From assembly GCF_004217555.1 (NCBI RefSeq), contig NZ_SHKW01000001.1, forward strand, positions 3,534,001-3,598,000: a stretch of 64,000 nucleotides of DNA. Reading direction: 5' to 3'. The stretch is from Edaphobacter modestus. Lineage in GTDB: Bacteria > Acidobacteriota > Terriglobia > Terriglobales > Acidobacteriaceae. The notes beneath the pieces were generated by a model. That model saw nothing but the letters and a program-made list of their open reading frames with translations. It was not told the origin of the DNA and searched no databases. Numbering within the stretch: the first letter of the stretch is position 1; each line of letters starts with the position of its first letter. The position numbers and the translations under genes were made by a program. Positions 27,034-36,045 of this stretch are shown here, in pieces.

Positions 27034-27151
27034 AAGTGCAGCGTGGACTAAAGCGTCGGCTCCGGTGGCCGACGGGCTTTTCATGGGAATAGTCTCTCTC
27101 CGTTCCGAAAGACCTGCTCATCCCATTTCTCAGTACCAACAAGGCCAAACT

Positions 27152-27586
27152 TCAGGAACAGCCGGCCTGCACTCGGCGCCAGAAGAAGTATGACACGCCC
27201 CAGAGAACCCCGGTCCCCACCGACCAGCTCCACGCCTCGACCCCATCGCCGACAGCGAGGTGCGCGATCAGCGCCGAGACGAGCGTGATGGCGAAGCCGG
27301 CGTAGGCCCACTCCTTGAGCAGGTAAAGAAAATCGCCCCGGGCCGGAACCATGGGGACGAGCAGTGCCGCCACGCCCGCCAGCTTGGCCCACGAGAGCTC
27401 GATGCGGAAATAGGCGGGGAAGCCGAGGTGGGCGAAGGTCCCGGCCACCTGCGGGAGCCGCAGCTGGGCGTAGGCGGTGAAGCCCATCTGCAGCGCCAGG
27501 AGCGCCGTCGAGATCCAGAAGCCGGCGACCAGTCCCTTGGAGGCCTTTGTCTTGTTGGACGTCATCGTGCTTGTGGAGGCGTTCAT
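27152..27586 (-). CDS. DoxX-like membrane protein
   Basis: A 144-residue protein with four predicted membrane helices (GLVAGFWISTALLALQMGF; LAGVAALLVPMVP; WAYAGFAITLVSALIAHLAV; WSVGTGVLWGVSYFFW). This is the DoxX-like (DUF4267/DoxX_2) fold. It is the last gene of an ArsR-SRPBCC-DoxX operon; start and upstream stop overlap by 4 bases (ATGA). A truncated relative lies at 24985-25250. Molecular role unknown. Confidence 0.85.
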   Translation of the reverse strand: MNASTSTMTSNKTKASKGLVAGFWISTALLALQMGFTAYAQLRLPQVAGTFAHLGFPAYFRIELSWAKLAGVAALLVPMVPARGDFLYLLKEWAYAGFAITLVSALIAHLAVGDGVEAWSWSVGTGVLWGVSYFFWRRVQAGCS

Positions 27587-28038
27587 GCCGCACCTCCGCC
27601 GAGCACTCGCTCCAGACCGTCGAAGAACTTCTGCCAGCCGTATTTTGCGCCCCCATAAGCTTGCTGCTGATCGGGACGGAAGCCGGACTGCTCCATGCGA
27701 ACGTGGGTGCCGCCGTCCGCTGGAGTCAACGTGAAGAGCACAACGGAGTCAAGCCCCAAAGAACTCCAGCTATAGGAGAGCTGTTTTAAGGGATCGACGA
27801 CGAGCACCTCGCAGTCGATCACTCCATCCCATTGCGGCATGGGTTCGGACCGGAACTGGAACCTCCGCCCAACCACGGGTTCGAAGTCGTTTTTCAGCAG
27901 CCACTGCGCGACGAGCGGGCTCTCGGTGAGCGCGCGCCACAGCTTTTCTGGCGGGTGCGGGAATACCCTCTCGATAACAACGGTACGGGTACCCTCTGCT
28001 GGATTGCTCTTCTCTGCTGCATTGCTCATGGTGCTCAT
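27583..28038 (-). CDS. SRPBCC / AHSA1-domain protein
   Basis: A 151-residue START-like (Bet v1 fold) protein. Landmarks are VFPHPPEKLWRALTESPLVA, DFEPVVGRRFQF and the C-terminal GGAKYGWQKFFDGLERVL. The fold holds a hydrophobic pocket for lipids or aromatic ligands. It is encoded between ArsR and DoxX-like genes, overlapping both by 4 bases, so it is co-translated. This three-gene set is widespread in soil bacteria; its physiological ligand is unknown. Confidence 0.88.
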   Translation of the reverse strand: MSTMSNAAEKSNPAEGTRTVVIERVFPHPPEKLWRALTESPLVAQWLLKNDFEPVVGRRFQFRSEPMPQWDGVIDCEVLVVDPLKQLSYSWSSLGLDSVVLFTLTPADGGTHVRMEQSGFRPDQQQAYGGAKYGWQKFFDGLERVLGGGAA

Positions 28039-28373
28039 GGCTCCATCCTTTCCAGAAGTGCTTCAAGCTGGTCAAACCGGTCGCGCCAGAATGCACCGTA
28101 GTCACGCAGCCAGGCCACCATCGGCGCCAGCGCATCGGGCTGTGCGCGATAGTGAGTCTCGCGTCCCTCGCGGCGATGCCGTACCAGCTTTGCCCTCTTC
28201 AGCACCGTCAGGTGCTTGGAGACAGCAGGCTGGGACACGCCCGCATAGCGAGTCAATGCGTGGACGGTCTGTTCGCCCTGCCGGGTCAGCTCCTCGAAGA
28301 TGGCCCTGCGCGTCGGATCGGCAAGAGCACGGAACACGTGATTGGCATTGGCCGGCTTCACACACGAAACCAT
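28035..28373 (-). CDS. ArsR-family transcriptional repressor
   Basis: A 112-residue winged-helix repressor (FRALADPTRRAIFEEL, LTRYAGVSQPAVSKHLTVLK, LVRHRREGRETHY). No metal-binding Cys pair of the ArsR/SmtB type is present; this is the SRPBCC-linked branch. The ATG at 28373 has no ribosome site and lies inside a long palindrome, so the mRNA may be leaderless or nearly so. It is the first gene of the ArsR-SRPBCC-DoxX operon and probably controls it. Confidence 0.88.
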   Translation of the reverse strand: MVSCVKPANANHVFRALADPTRRAIFEELTRQGEQTVHALTRYAGVSQPAVSKHLTVLKRAKLVRHRREGRETHYRAQPDALAPMVAWLRDYGAFWRDRFDQLEALLERMEP

Positions 28374-28395
28374 AACCGTATGGTTATGGTTTCGT
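28364..28395. promoter_or_regulatory. 32-bp operator palindrome overlapping the ArsR start codon
   Basis: ACGAAACCATAACC (28364-28377) and GGTTATGGTTTCGT (28382-28395) are perfect 14-bp arms around GTAT. The arm contains the ArsR start codon, so bound repressor would cover the transcription or translation start. Confidence 0.75.
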
Positions 28396-28906
28396 CAAGA
28401 GAGAAAAGCAACACAATTTCCGATTCCAGCCTTGCGCGATATCAACTCCTTCGATTTGCGCAGCAGGCAGAGACACGACGGACAGATTCGTGACGAGCTT
28501 CGCATAACCCAGCCTTCTCCGGTTCTCGGTGAGCGCATCATCGCCAATGCACGTTTCGAAAGTCTTGAAAAACGATACTGACCAGATTTGCAGTCGACGC
28601 AGGTCCGGTACTATCTCGCATCTTTTCGATCTCAGTACGTGGAAAAGTCGATCGACCCCAACCGAACGTGCTCTTTACCCGCAACCGGTGCGAACATCCT
28701 GAAACATCAAAGGGGGTTGTGGGTCGATCCGGCTGGAGCAGGTGCGTTGTAACCGTCAGGTCGTGTCGGAACGACCTACCATAAATATCGCTCATCTAAT
28801 ATAGTGCCATCATGCCAACCAGGTGGACAGCAATTGGAATTGATATCGTCGTCCCGTTTCTGCCCGCAATAGCTTGCTCCTCCGTATCTTCGGTCCTGAG
28901 AACCTG
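28396..28906. other. Intergenic region, no gene seen
   Basis: About 510 bases between the ArsR operator and the next gene. Short open frames exist but none has a ribosome site or a recognisable product. A perfect 6-bp hairpin GGTCGT-GTCGGA-ACGACC is at 28759-28776. The composition is mixed and the stretch may be the scar of an old insertion, but no element ends or transposase residues are recognisable. Confidence 0.4.
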
Positions 28907-29701
28907 ATGCTTACGCGGAGACACATCCTGCTTCGCTTGATCCTTGCGGCCGCCCCATGTTTCCTGATGTGCACTGGCGGGATCGCGCAACAGTTGCGAT
29001 CTGAATCCCTGCCGGATGCGCCGTCTCAAACCCAAAAACCACCGACAACACCACAGACGGCCAATCCAATACAGGGCGGCGTAGAGATTTTTAAGCTGCT
29101 GCAGGAGAAATCCCTTGTATTTCCCGACCTCGCCACCACCGGGGGGGCGTTGAGCAACAGGCAAAAGTTCAAGCTGGCGGCAAACAACAGCGTGGCGATG
29201 TCAACGATCGGGGCAGCGGCGATCGGCGCAGCGTACGGCCAGGCGATCGATAGTCCCTCGGGGTATCACCAGGGCGCGGAAGGGTACGGGAAGCGCTTCG
29301 GGGCAGAAATGGCCCGTGCCGCATCAGACAACATGTTCGGGACCTTTCTATTGGCGTCTGCTTTGCATCAGGACCCGCGGTTTTATGTGAAAAAAAATCT
29401 GTCGTTTAAGCAATCTTTGGAGTATGCCGCTGTCAGGGTGTTCATCACGCGAAGTGACTCCGGAGAGAGGGTAGTCAATTATTCGGGCCTGATAGGCCCG
29501 TTGATGGGCGAAGGGCTCGCCAATGCCTACTACCCCGACGAAAACCGCACTGTCGGCAGCACCTTCACCCGCTATGCTTCCGACCTGGGATGGAGATTTG
29601 GCGGGAATCTGCTACGCCAGTACTGGCCGAGCATTAACAGAAAGCTGCGCCTTGCACCCGAGTCTTCGCCAACCCGTGGCACGACAGACAACACTCCCTG
29701 A
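28907..29701 (+). CDS. Exported hypothetical protein, acidobacterial SLPDAPS type
   Basis: About 264 residues. A signal peptide (MLTRRHILLRLILAAAPCFL, cleavage near GGIAQQ) is followed by the SLPDAPS motif that often follows the signal in secreted Acidobacteriota proteins. The body has a Gly/Ala-rich hydrophobic stretch (STIGAAAIGAAYGQAI) and ends with GEGLANAYYPDENRT and RYASDLGWRFGGNLLRQYW, a pattern seen in uncharacterised outer-membrane-associated proteins. Function unknown. The inner ATG at 28907 is preferred because the signal peptide starts there. Confidence 0.65.
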   Translation: MLTRRHILLRLILAAAPCFLMCTGGIAQQLRSESLPDAPSQTQKPPTTPQTANPIQGGVEIFKLLQEKSLVFPDLATTGGALSNRQKFKLAANNSVAMSTIGAAAIGAAYGQAIDSPSGYHQGAEGYGKRFGAEMARAASDNMFGTFLLASALHQDPRFYVKKNLSFKQSLEYAAVRVFITRSDSGERVVNYSGLIGPLMGEGLANAYYPDENRTVGSTFTRYASDLGWRFGGNLLRQYWPSINRKLRLAPESSPTRGTTDNTP

Positions 29702-29908
29702 CGACACTTCGCCGTTCTCAAGGCTGCTGTAAACCTGGGGGACATCCAAGTCCTAAGGTAGACCCACCTCTGCAACAATAGCGGTGTCTTTACGCTGCGT
29801 CAGTTGACGACAAATCGCCAATGCACTCGTCGAAGTGCCCACTTATAAGAACACCCGCCTCCACCCTTCATCCAAACCCGCATTGATATCCTTAATCCTG
29901 AGGACTCT

Positions 29909-31105
29909 GTGCAAACCGTAGATGTCGTTGTTTTAGGAGCAGGCGCGGCCGGCCTGATGTGCGCCATCGAAGCAGGCCGCCGCGGACGCAGCGTCTTCGT
30001 CCTCGATCACGCCGAGCGCATCGGCAAGAAGATCCTCATCTCCGGCGGAGGCCGCTGCAACTTCACCAACCTCCACTGCCGGCCCGAGAGCTTCCTCTCC
30101 TCCAACCCCCACTTCGCCAAATCCGCGCTCGCCCGCTTCACCCCCGCCGACATCCTCGCGCTCGTCGAAAAGCACGGCATCCGCTATCACGAGAAGACCC
30201 TCGGCCAGCTCTTCTGCGACCGCTCCGCGCACGACATCGTCACCCTGCTCGAGCGCGAGTGCAAAGACGCCAACGTCCGCATCCTCACCGCAACCAGGAT
30301 CGAGTGCCTCACACAGTCCGCGAATCCCTCGGCACCGGCCAGCCCGCGCTTCACCGTCGAAACCTCCTCCGGCGCCTTTCGCGCCAGCTCCGTCGTCGTC
30401 GCCACCGGCGGCCTCTCCATCCCTAAAATGGGAGCCACCAGCCTCGGCTACCAGCTCGCCCAGCAATTCGGCCTCGCCCTCGTCCCCTGCCGTCCCGCGC
30501 TCGTTCCCCTCGTCTTCAACCCCGAAGATCGCGACCGCTGGTGCGATCTCTCCGGCCTCTCCACCGAGGTCGTCGCGGTGGCCACCACAAAGCGCCCCGT
30601 ACGCTTCCGCGAAAAGATGCTCATCACCCATCGCGGTCTCAGCGGCCCGTCCATCCTGCAGGCCTCCTCGTACTGGCAACCCGGCCAGCCCGTCGAGCTC
30701 GACCTCGCCCCCGAAGCCCAGCTCCTCTCTCCGCTCTTCGCCCGCAACGCACGCCGCGACACCGCCTCGGCCGTCGCCGCCCTTCGCACCCTCTGGCCTG
30801 CGCGCCTCGCCGAACGCTGGCTCGCGGTCTATCCACCCTCGGGGTGGACCAACGCCACGCTCGAAGCGTTCGAGCGCGATCTGCACGCCTGGCGCATCAC
30901 ACCCGCCGGCTCCGAAGGCTACGACAAGGCCGAGGTCACCGCCGGAGGCGTCGACACCGCCGAGCTCGACGCCCGCACCATGGAGAGCCGAAAGGTTCCC
31001 GGCCTGTATTTCATCGGAGAAGTCGTCGATGTCACCGGCTGGCTCGGCGGCTACAACTTCCAGTGGGCTTGGGCCTCCGGCGCCAGCGCCGGACGCGCCG
31101 CATAA
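29909..31105 (+). CDS. NAD(P)/FAD-dependent oxidoreductase, HI0933/YhiN/BaiN family
   Basis: A 398-residue flavoprotein. The dinucleotide-binding motif VVVLGAGAAGLMCAIEAGRR is at the N-terminus. Family signatures are ISGGGRCNFTN, VVATGGLSIPKMGATSLGYQ, MLITHRGLSGPSILQ and, near the end, TAGGVDTAELDARTMES with GWLGGYNFQWAWASG. The family is abundant but mostly uncharacterised; BaiN works on steroid double bonds in gut bacteria. Cytoplasmic, FAD-bound. The GTG start has GAGGA upstream. Confidence 0.9.
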   Translation: MQTVDVVVLGAGAAGLMCAIEAGRRGRSVFVLDHAERIGKKILISGGGRCNFTNLHCRPESFLSSNPHFAKSALARFTPADILALVEKHGIRYHEKTLGQLFCDRSAHDIVTLLERECKDANVRILTATRIECLTQSANPSAPASPRFTVETSSGAFRASSVVVATGGLSIPKMGATSLGYQLAQQFGLALVPCRPALVPLVFNPEDRDRWCDLSGLSTEVVAVATTKRPVRFREKMLITHRGLSGPSILQASSYWQPGQPVELDLAPEAQLLSPLFARNARRDTASAVAALRTLWPARLAERWLAVYPPSGWTNATLEAFERDLHAWRITPAGSEGYDKAEVTAGGVDTAELDARTMESRKVPGLYFIGEVVDVTGWLGGYNFQWAWASGASAGRAA

Positions 31106-31422
31106 TTCCTGTCAACCCGAAATCGATCCAAATCACAGAAAACAAGACTCATAAAAGTGCCGATTAGATATCCTCGCTTCCCTACAATAGAAGCAGTGGA
31201 AGAAGATCACTCCGAAATGGGCCGATTCTCCAATCTTTGGAGAAGAAACAACCTCCCACTGGATTCGTTCCCGTTCGATCGGCTCGGTAAGTTAGGGTTC
31301 AGATAAGTCCTTAGGGATCAATATTTTTTGGGTTAACCCATGCATTATGAATATTTTGCGCTGTGCAAATTGCGCAACTAGCACAAAATAGAAGACTTAT
31401 CTAAAAAGAGTAAGGGGGATGC
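31106..31422. other. AT-rich convergent intergenic region with nested inverted repeats
   Basis: No gene. It lies between convergent genes and is AT-richer than its surroundings. It holds a perfect hairpin TTCTCCAA-TCT-TTGGAGAA (31226-31244), the palindrome GGGTTAACCC near 31331, and a perfect 9-bp inverted pair AGATAAGTC (about 31302) / GACTTATCT (about 31391) enclosing a TTGCGC / GCGCAA pair. It may end both transcripts, but no clean T-tailed terminator is evident. Confidence 0.45.
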
Positions 31423-34400
31423 CTACTGGACCACCAGCGTAAGGCTTACGGTGTGGCTAAGCCCCGCGCTCGAGCCCGTCACCACAATGTTGTAGGTTCC
31501 CGGAGCCGTCACCCCGTTGGTGCTTCCGCCGCCTGAGCCCGGCCCGCCGTTGGAAGGAATCAGGCGCCCCCCGCCGCAGCCGGCCGCAACCAGCAGCACG
31601 CACAGCAGGGCGGTCGAGGCGAGACGCCTCCGCCGTATCGTGAAGAATCCCGCAGGAAGCAGAAGCGCCGCCCAGAGGAATCGGTCCTCCAGGTGCTCCA
31701 GGCGCAGCCTCGAGAGACTCGGAACACCCGTAAGAATCGTCACCGAGACCGTCGTCGCTCTGCCGTCCAGCGGCACCGTCGAGGGTGTAATCGTGCAGGT
31801 AGAGTTCGCCGGAGCCCCCGAGCAGGCAAGGCTTACCGTCGCGCCCTGTACCGCCGGTCCCGAGGTAAAGAGCAACGGAAACACCGCATTCTGCCCACTC
31901 GAGGTCGTCACCGACTGCGGCCCGTTCGCCGCCAGCGCAAACTCGACCGCCGAACCTGTCAGCGGAAGTGTCTGCGGTGAGTTGTCTGCGCTGTCGCTGA
32001 TTGTCAGCGTACCCTTGCGCGTTCCTCCCGCCGTGGGTTGGAAGACCAGTTGCATCGTGCAGGCCGAGCCCACGGCCAGCGGATCCGTGCAGGTGTTTGT
32101 GCCGGGCGCGATGGCGAAGTCTCCATTCACCGCAATCGTCCCGATAGAAAGCGGGAGACCGCCGTTGTTCGTGAGAGTTACGCTCTGCGGCGCCGAGCTC
32201 AGGCCAACGCCGGTCAGCGGGAAGCTCATCCCGAACAGCGGCGACAGCGAAACGCCCGGCGGAGCTACGCCGGTTCCACTCAGCGTCACATTCTGCGACC
32301 GGTACTGGTCGGAGACCGTAAGGGTTCCCGTCGCTGCGCCCAGCGCCGTCGGCTGAAAGATCACGCCGACCGTGCACGTCGAGTGCCCCGTCAGCGAGTT
32401 GCCGCAAGAGTTCACTGCGATGAAATCGCCGGTCGTTTTGGCCGCAATCAGCGTCAGTGCCTTGTCGCCCGCGTTCGTCAGGATCACACGCTCGAGCGCG
32501 CTCGATGAGCCCAGCGGCTGCGCGGCAAAGGAGAGCGCCGCTGGAGCCAGGGAATCGGTCGCGGGCAGAACACCGGTTCCATTCAGCGAGGCCGTCAGAG
32601 CGTTTCCGTCGGCGGAGATGGTCAAGCTGCCCGCGCGCGCTCCCGAGATCGTCGGCGTAAACACGACCCCGATCGTGCACCCGGTGCTGGCCTTCAGGCT
32701 GCTTCCGCAGGTGTTCGCGGAGATGCGGAAGTCGCCGCTGACAGCAGCAGTGCCCAGCGCAGCCTGGGCACCGGACGTGTTCGAGACCGTGATGTTTTGC
32801 GCCTGGCTCGGCGCGTTCACGTCGACCGCGCCAAAGCTGACGAACAACGGTGTAAGAACGACTGAGCCTCCCGGAGTTCCCCTGCCACTCAGCGCCACCG
32901 TCGCCTGTCCGCCGGAGACATTGCCGAAGATTGTCATGGTCGCGCTGCGGTTTCCGGTTGCTGCCGGAGCGAAGCTCACGTGAAGCGTGCAGCTCTGACC
33001 GGCAGCGACAGAACCGCCCACGCAGTCGTCCGTCTCGAAGAACTCCGCCTGCGGACCGAGAGGAAGCTGCGCCAGCGAGATGTCCACACGGCTGATAGTC
33101 AGCGGCGCATTGCCGGTATTGGTCACCGTGACGCTCTGTGCCGCGCTGGGTGTGCCGATGGCCTGGTCCGCAAAGTTGAGGGAAGACGGATCGAGTGTGA
33201 TCGCTGGCTGGGCGGGAAGAGCGGCGGTCAGCAGTGGAATCTGCCAGATACCGCGCCCGTAGGTCGCAACGCGAAGCTCGCCGGTATGGCCGTCTCCGGT
33301 GCTCATCGCGGGAGCAGCCCTCAGCTGCATAGCCGGAGCGTTCGGCAATCCCGCGCCCAAGACGCTCCAGCAATTGCTCGTCGTGCACGTCGTCACCTGC
33401 GTCGTCGCAAACACCCCGCTGTCCATCGCGACATAGATCGTGTTGGCGTCGTCCGGGTCGACCAGAACGCTGTTGGCTGGAACATCGGGCAGGTTGCGGG
33501 AGATGTTGGTCCAGTGCGCTCCTGCATCGGTCGAGCGATAGACATGGGCCACATGAAATCCCTGCACGGTCGCATAGACGGTCCGGCCCGTGGCATCGTG
33601 CGGATCGACCGCGATCGAAGAGATGTCAAAGTGGTTCGGGTTGAAGGTCGTAATCGCCCCGTTCGTCACCGGCGACACGCTGACATCGCTCCACGCACTG
33701 GCGTTTGTCCCGGTCTGCGCCGCCTGGGTGACAAAGAGGTGCCCGCCCGCGGTTGCTCCGCCGTCGGCGCTTCCGGCAATTCCGGCATAGATCACCTGCG
33801 ACCCGGAGCTTTGCGCCTCGGCCGCGCTGAAGGCCGGTCCTCCCGCCGCGAGCGAGCGCACCATGGCATTCGCCGACGCGCAGGTGGGGCTTTGCGGACC
33901 CGCCAGCAGCCTGCTGATCGCATTGTCGCCAGGCCAGACCGAAGCATCCGCTGCCGGACCGCGCCAGACGCGGCAGGTTCCAACGATCAGGTTGGAGGAG
34001 AGCGCGGGGTCAAGCAGCCACGGCGTGTTGATCAGCGAGCTGTCGCTGGCCGTCTGCGAAGGCCCGATCGTGGGCTGGCCGGTAAAGTCCGGGGCAGCGC
34101 AACCGCCACCTTTGTCGCAGCGGCCGATGCTGACGCCGGCGGCGGTGGAGATGTACCAGAGATCCGGATTCTCCGGATCGATCGCAACGGTGCCTCCTTC
34201 GCTGGCGGCAAGCTGCGCCCATACGCCGGTTCCGGCGGTCGAAGCCGCGGTCGTGGAGGCCGTGCCATTGGCTCCCAAACCGGCGAGCAGTGTTGCCGGG
34301 TCGGTGGGATGCTGGGCCAGGCTCTCCACCTCAGCCAGTGAGCCCAGGCCGCCGTTGAGATTCTCAAAGTGAACGGCGTCGTCCGGGGAGCACGGCTGCG

Positions 34401-35865
34401 CCTGCTGGTTCACGCCGTCTATCGAGCGCCACAGGCCGCCATCGTTGCCGACCAATAGAAAGGGAGACCCGGAGGTGGCCTGCGCCGCCAGAGCGTGCTG
34501 CGCCGGAGCCACCCTGGCCGGAGCGCCGCAGCCGTTCAGCACGTTGGTGGTGTTGCGCATCGTGGCGCAGCCGGAGGCCAGCGAGCATCGGTAGAGGTCT
34601 ACCGTGCCGGCGAAGAGAAGCGTGTCTGTACCGGACGCCATAGCCGCAAGCGAAAGGTTGTAGTCTCCCTGCGGAATGACGGCGCTTCCATCGTTTCTCT
34701 CAAGGGAGGTTGCGCCGAGCTGCTGCGCAAACGAGACCGGCGCGGCGCAGCCGCTGCCCGTGCCCGCGCATACGTCGCGCCAGAGCCCCTGGTCGCGATT
34801 GCCACGGTCTACGGTGAGGCCATACATATCGCCGCTCGAAGGCTCGACCGTCAGGGCTCCGCGGAAGATGGGACAGTTGCTACTCCCCACCTGATCAGAA
34901 TTGGTAGGGCATGCCGCTGTCGTGAGGCCGGGGCCGGGCTGCTGCGGCAACCGCGTCCAGGTAACCCCATCGACCGATTCGTAGTAGCCGTGAAAACGCA
35001 GCGCGGCGTAGAAGCGATTACGCACCGGATTCCACACCACTGCGGTGGCCGCATTGCCTCCGCTGGTGATGACTCCGGCGGCGAGCGGCCGCTGCACCGT
35101 CTGCGCGCCATCCATCACCGTGCTCATATGCCAGGTGAGGCCGGCATCGGTGGAGTAGTAAAGCCCCATCACACTGTCGGTCGGTGTCGCTGCGCCGGTC
35201 AGGGTTCCTTCGGCAGCCTCCGAGAGCGCAGCGACCACTGTGTCAGACGAGACGGTGCTCCAGGCAAGGCCGGCAAAGCTCAGCCCGGTGAAGAGATAGT
35301 TCTGGTTCGGAACATCCTGCGAACCGTTCACGAGCGTCCAGGTCAGTCCGCCATCGGCCGACCGCAGGAGCCCTCCGCCATAGAACGAATCGGTTGCGTC
35401 GTTAGGATCTCCGGTTCCGGCAAACACCAGGGGTCCCCGCGCACTCATTGCTCCAATGCTCAGGGACGGAACCGCACCGCTTCCCGCATTGCCGCTGAAG
35501 ACCGGAAGCGTATCGGTGAGAGGAGCAAAGGTGACCGCCGACGCCGGTCCGGCCGCATTGGTCGACTTCCACACGCCTCCGCCGGTCGTGCCGATATAAA
35601 CCGTGTTGCCGGTCGAGTCCGCCGGATCGATTGCAATCGCCGTCACCCGCCCGGTGACTTTGCCGTACGCCGCGGAGCTGACCTGGGCCGGTCCCAGCGG
35701 CTGCCATGAAGCCGCAAGACCGGTGGCGCGAGGGGCAGCGGTTGTCCTTGTCTGCGCGATGCTGAACGGCAGAGCAGCGAGGAGAACTGCCCATACAGAG
35801 GCGCGAACGAGCCTTCCTGCTTCGCGCAGGCGCACTTCGAGCTGTATGGATTTCCCTGACCCCAT
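31423..35865 (-). CDS. Very large exported protein with BNR/sortilin-like propeller and choice-of-anchor-D repeats
   Basis: A 1480-residue surface protein. Signal peptide at 20-40 (AVLLAALPFSIAQ). Residues 50-880 are a VPS10/BNR-like beta-propeller with recurring YIGTTGGGVWKSTNAA, LLRSADGGLTW, YYSTDAGLTWH and VYRSTDAGAHW units. Four Ig-like ASH/choice-of-anchor-D domains follow near 885, 998, 1100 and 1203 (pattern SLNFADQAIGTPSAAQSVTV, TNTGNAPLTI). A last Ig-like segment (from about 1307) is interrupted near 1395-1430 by two hydrophobic stretches (WAALLLPAGFF, LLCVLLVAAGC) and ends in a single strand HTVSLTLVVQ. The role is probably adhesion or surface binding. Dense false open frames occur on the other strands within it. 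Confidence 0.85.
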   Translation of the reverse strand: MGSGKSIQLEVRLREAGRLVRASVWAVLLAALPFSIAQTRTTAAPRATGLAASWQPLGPAQVSSAAYGKVTGRVTAIAIDPADSTGNTVYIGTTGGGVWKSTNAAGPASAVTFAPLTDTLPVFSGNAGSGAVPSLSIGAMSARGPLVFAGTGDPNDATDSFYGGGLLRSADGGLTWTLVNGSQDVPNQNYLFTGLSFAGLAWSTVSSDTVVAALSEAAEGTLTGAATPTDSVMGLYYSTDAGLTWHMSTVMDGAQTVQRPLAAGVITSGGNAATAVVWNPVRNRFYAALRFHGYYESVDGVTWTRLPQQPGPGLTTAACPTNSDQVGSSNCPIFRGALTVEPSSGDMYGLTVDRGNRDQGLWRDVCAGTGSGCAAPVSFAQQLGATSLERNDGSAVIPQGDYNLSLAAMASGTDTLLFAGTVDLYRCSLASGCATMRNTTNVLNGCGAPARVAPAQHALAAQATSGSPFLLVGNDGGLWRSIDGVNQQAQPCSPDDAVHFENLNGGLGSLAEVESLAQHPTDPATLLAGLGANGTASTTAASTAGTGVWAQLAASEGGTVAIDPENPDLWYISTAAGVSIGRCDKGGGCAAPDFTGQPTIGPSQTASDSSLINTPWLLDPALSSNLIVGTCRVWRGPAADASVWPGDNAISRLLAGPQSPTCASANAMVRSLAAGGPAFSAAEAQSSGSQVIYAGIAGSADGGATAGGHLFVTQAAQTGTNASAWSDVSVSPVTNGAITTFNPNHFDISSIAVDPHDATGRTVYATVQGFHVAHVYRSTDAGAHWTNISRNLPDVPANSVLVDPDDANTIYVAMDSGVFATTQVTTCTTSNCWSVLGAGLPNAPAMQLRAAPAMSTGDGHTGELRVATYGRGIWQIPLLTAALPAQPAITLDPSSLNFADQAIGTPSAAQSVTVTNTGNAPLTISRVDISLAQLPLGPQAEFFETDDCVGGSVAAGQSCTLHVSFAPAATGNRSATMTIFGNVSGGQATVALSGRGTPGGSVVLTPLFVSFGAVDVNAPSQAQNITVSNTSGAQAALGTAAVSGDFRISANTCGSSLKASTGCTIGVVFTPTISGARAGSLTISADGNALTASLNGTGVLPATDSLAPAALSFAAQPLGSSSALERVILTNAGDKALTLIAAKTTGDFIAVNSCGNSLTGHSTCTVGVIFQPTALGAATGTLTVSDQYRSQNVTLSGTGVAPPGVSLSPLFGMSFPLTGVGLSSAPQSVTLTNNGGLPLSIGTIAVNGDFAIAPGTNTCTDPLAVGSACTMQLVFQPTAGGTRKGTLTISDSADNSPQTLPLTGSAVEFALAANGPQSVTTSSGQNAVFPLLFTSGPAVQGATVSLACSGAPANSTCTITPSTVPLDGRATTVSVTILTGVPSLSRLRLEHLEDRFLWAALLLPAGFFTIRRRRLASTALLCVLLVAAGCGGGRLIPSNGGPGSGGGSTNGVTAPGTYNIVVTGSSAGLSHTVSLTLVVQ

Positions 35866-36016
35866 GACGTGCTACCTGCTCAACGCAAACACCTGTTCCT
35901 GATGCTGCAAAGCTGCGTCGATGGAGTCAACGCGGAAGGCGAAAGAAGAGAGAGGGAGAGTTTCAGAAGGGGGTAAGAAAACTTTAATCTTTCCCGCCAT
36001 CTGAAGTGATCTTGTA

Positions 36017-36045
36017 AAGACGCGGCGCCTCGTGCCGCCGCTGTT
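36017..36045 (-). terminator. Possible terminator after the nucleotide-sugar dehydrogenase gene
   Basis: GCGGCG (36022-36027) and CGCCGC (36036-36041) form a GC stem, followed on the minus strand by GTCTTTAC. The T-run is weak. Confidence 0.4.

Noticed and set aside
28538..28795. Small minus-strand frame in the gap after ArsR
   Set aside because: No ribosome site and no recognisable family; treated as noncoding.
31457..33388. Long minus-strand frame inside the large surface protein gene
   Set aside because: It is a +1/-1 shadow of the repeat region with Arg/Ser-rich nonsense composition.
32980..34341. Long plus-strand frame opposite the large surface protein gene
   Set aside because: Arg/Gly-rich antisense translation with no start signal; the minus-strand gene explains the codon pattern.
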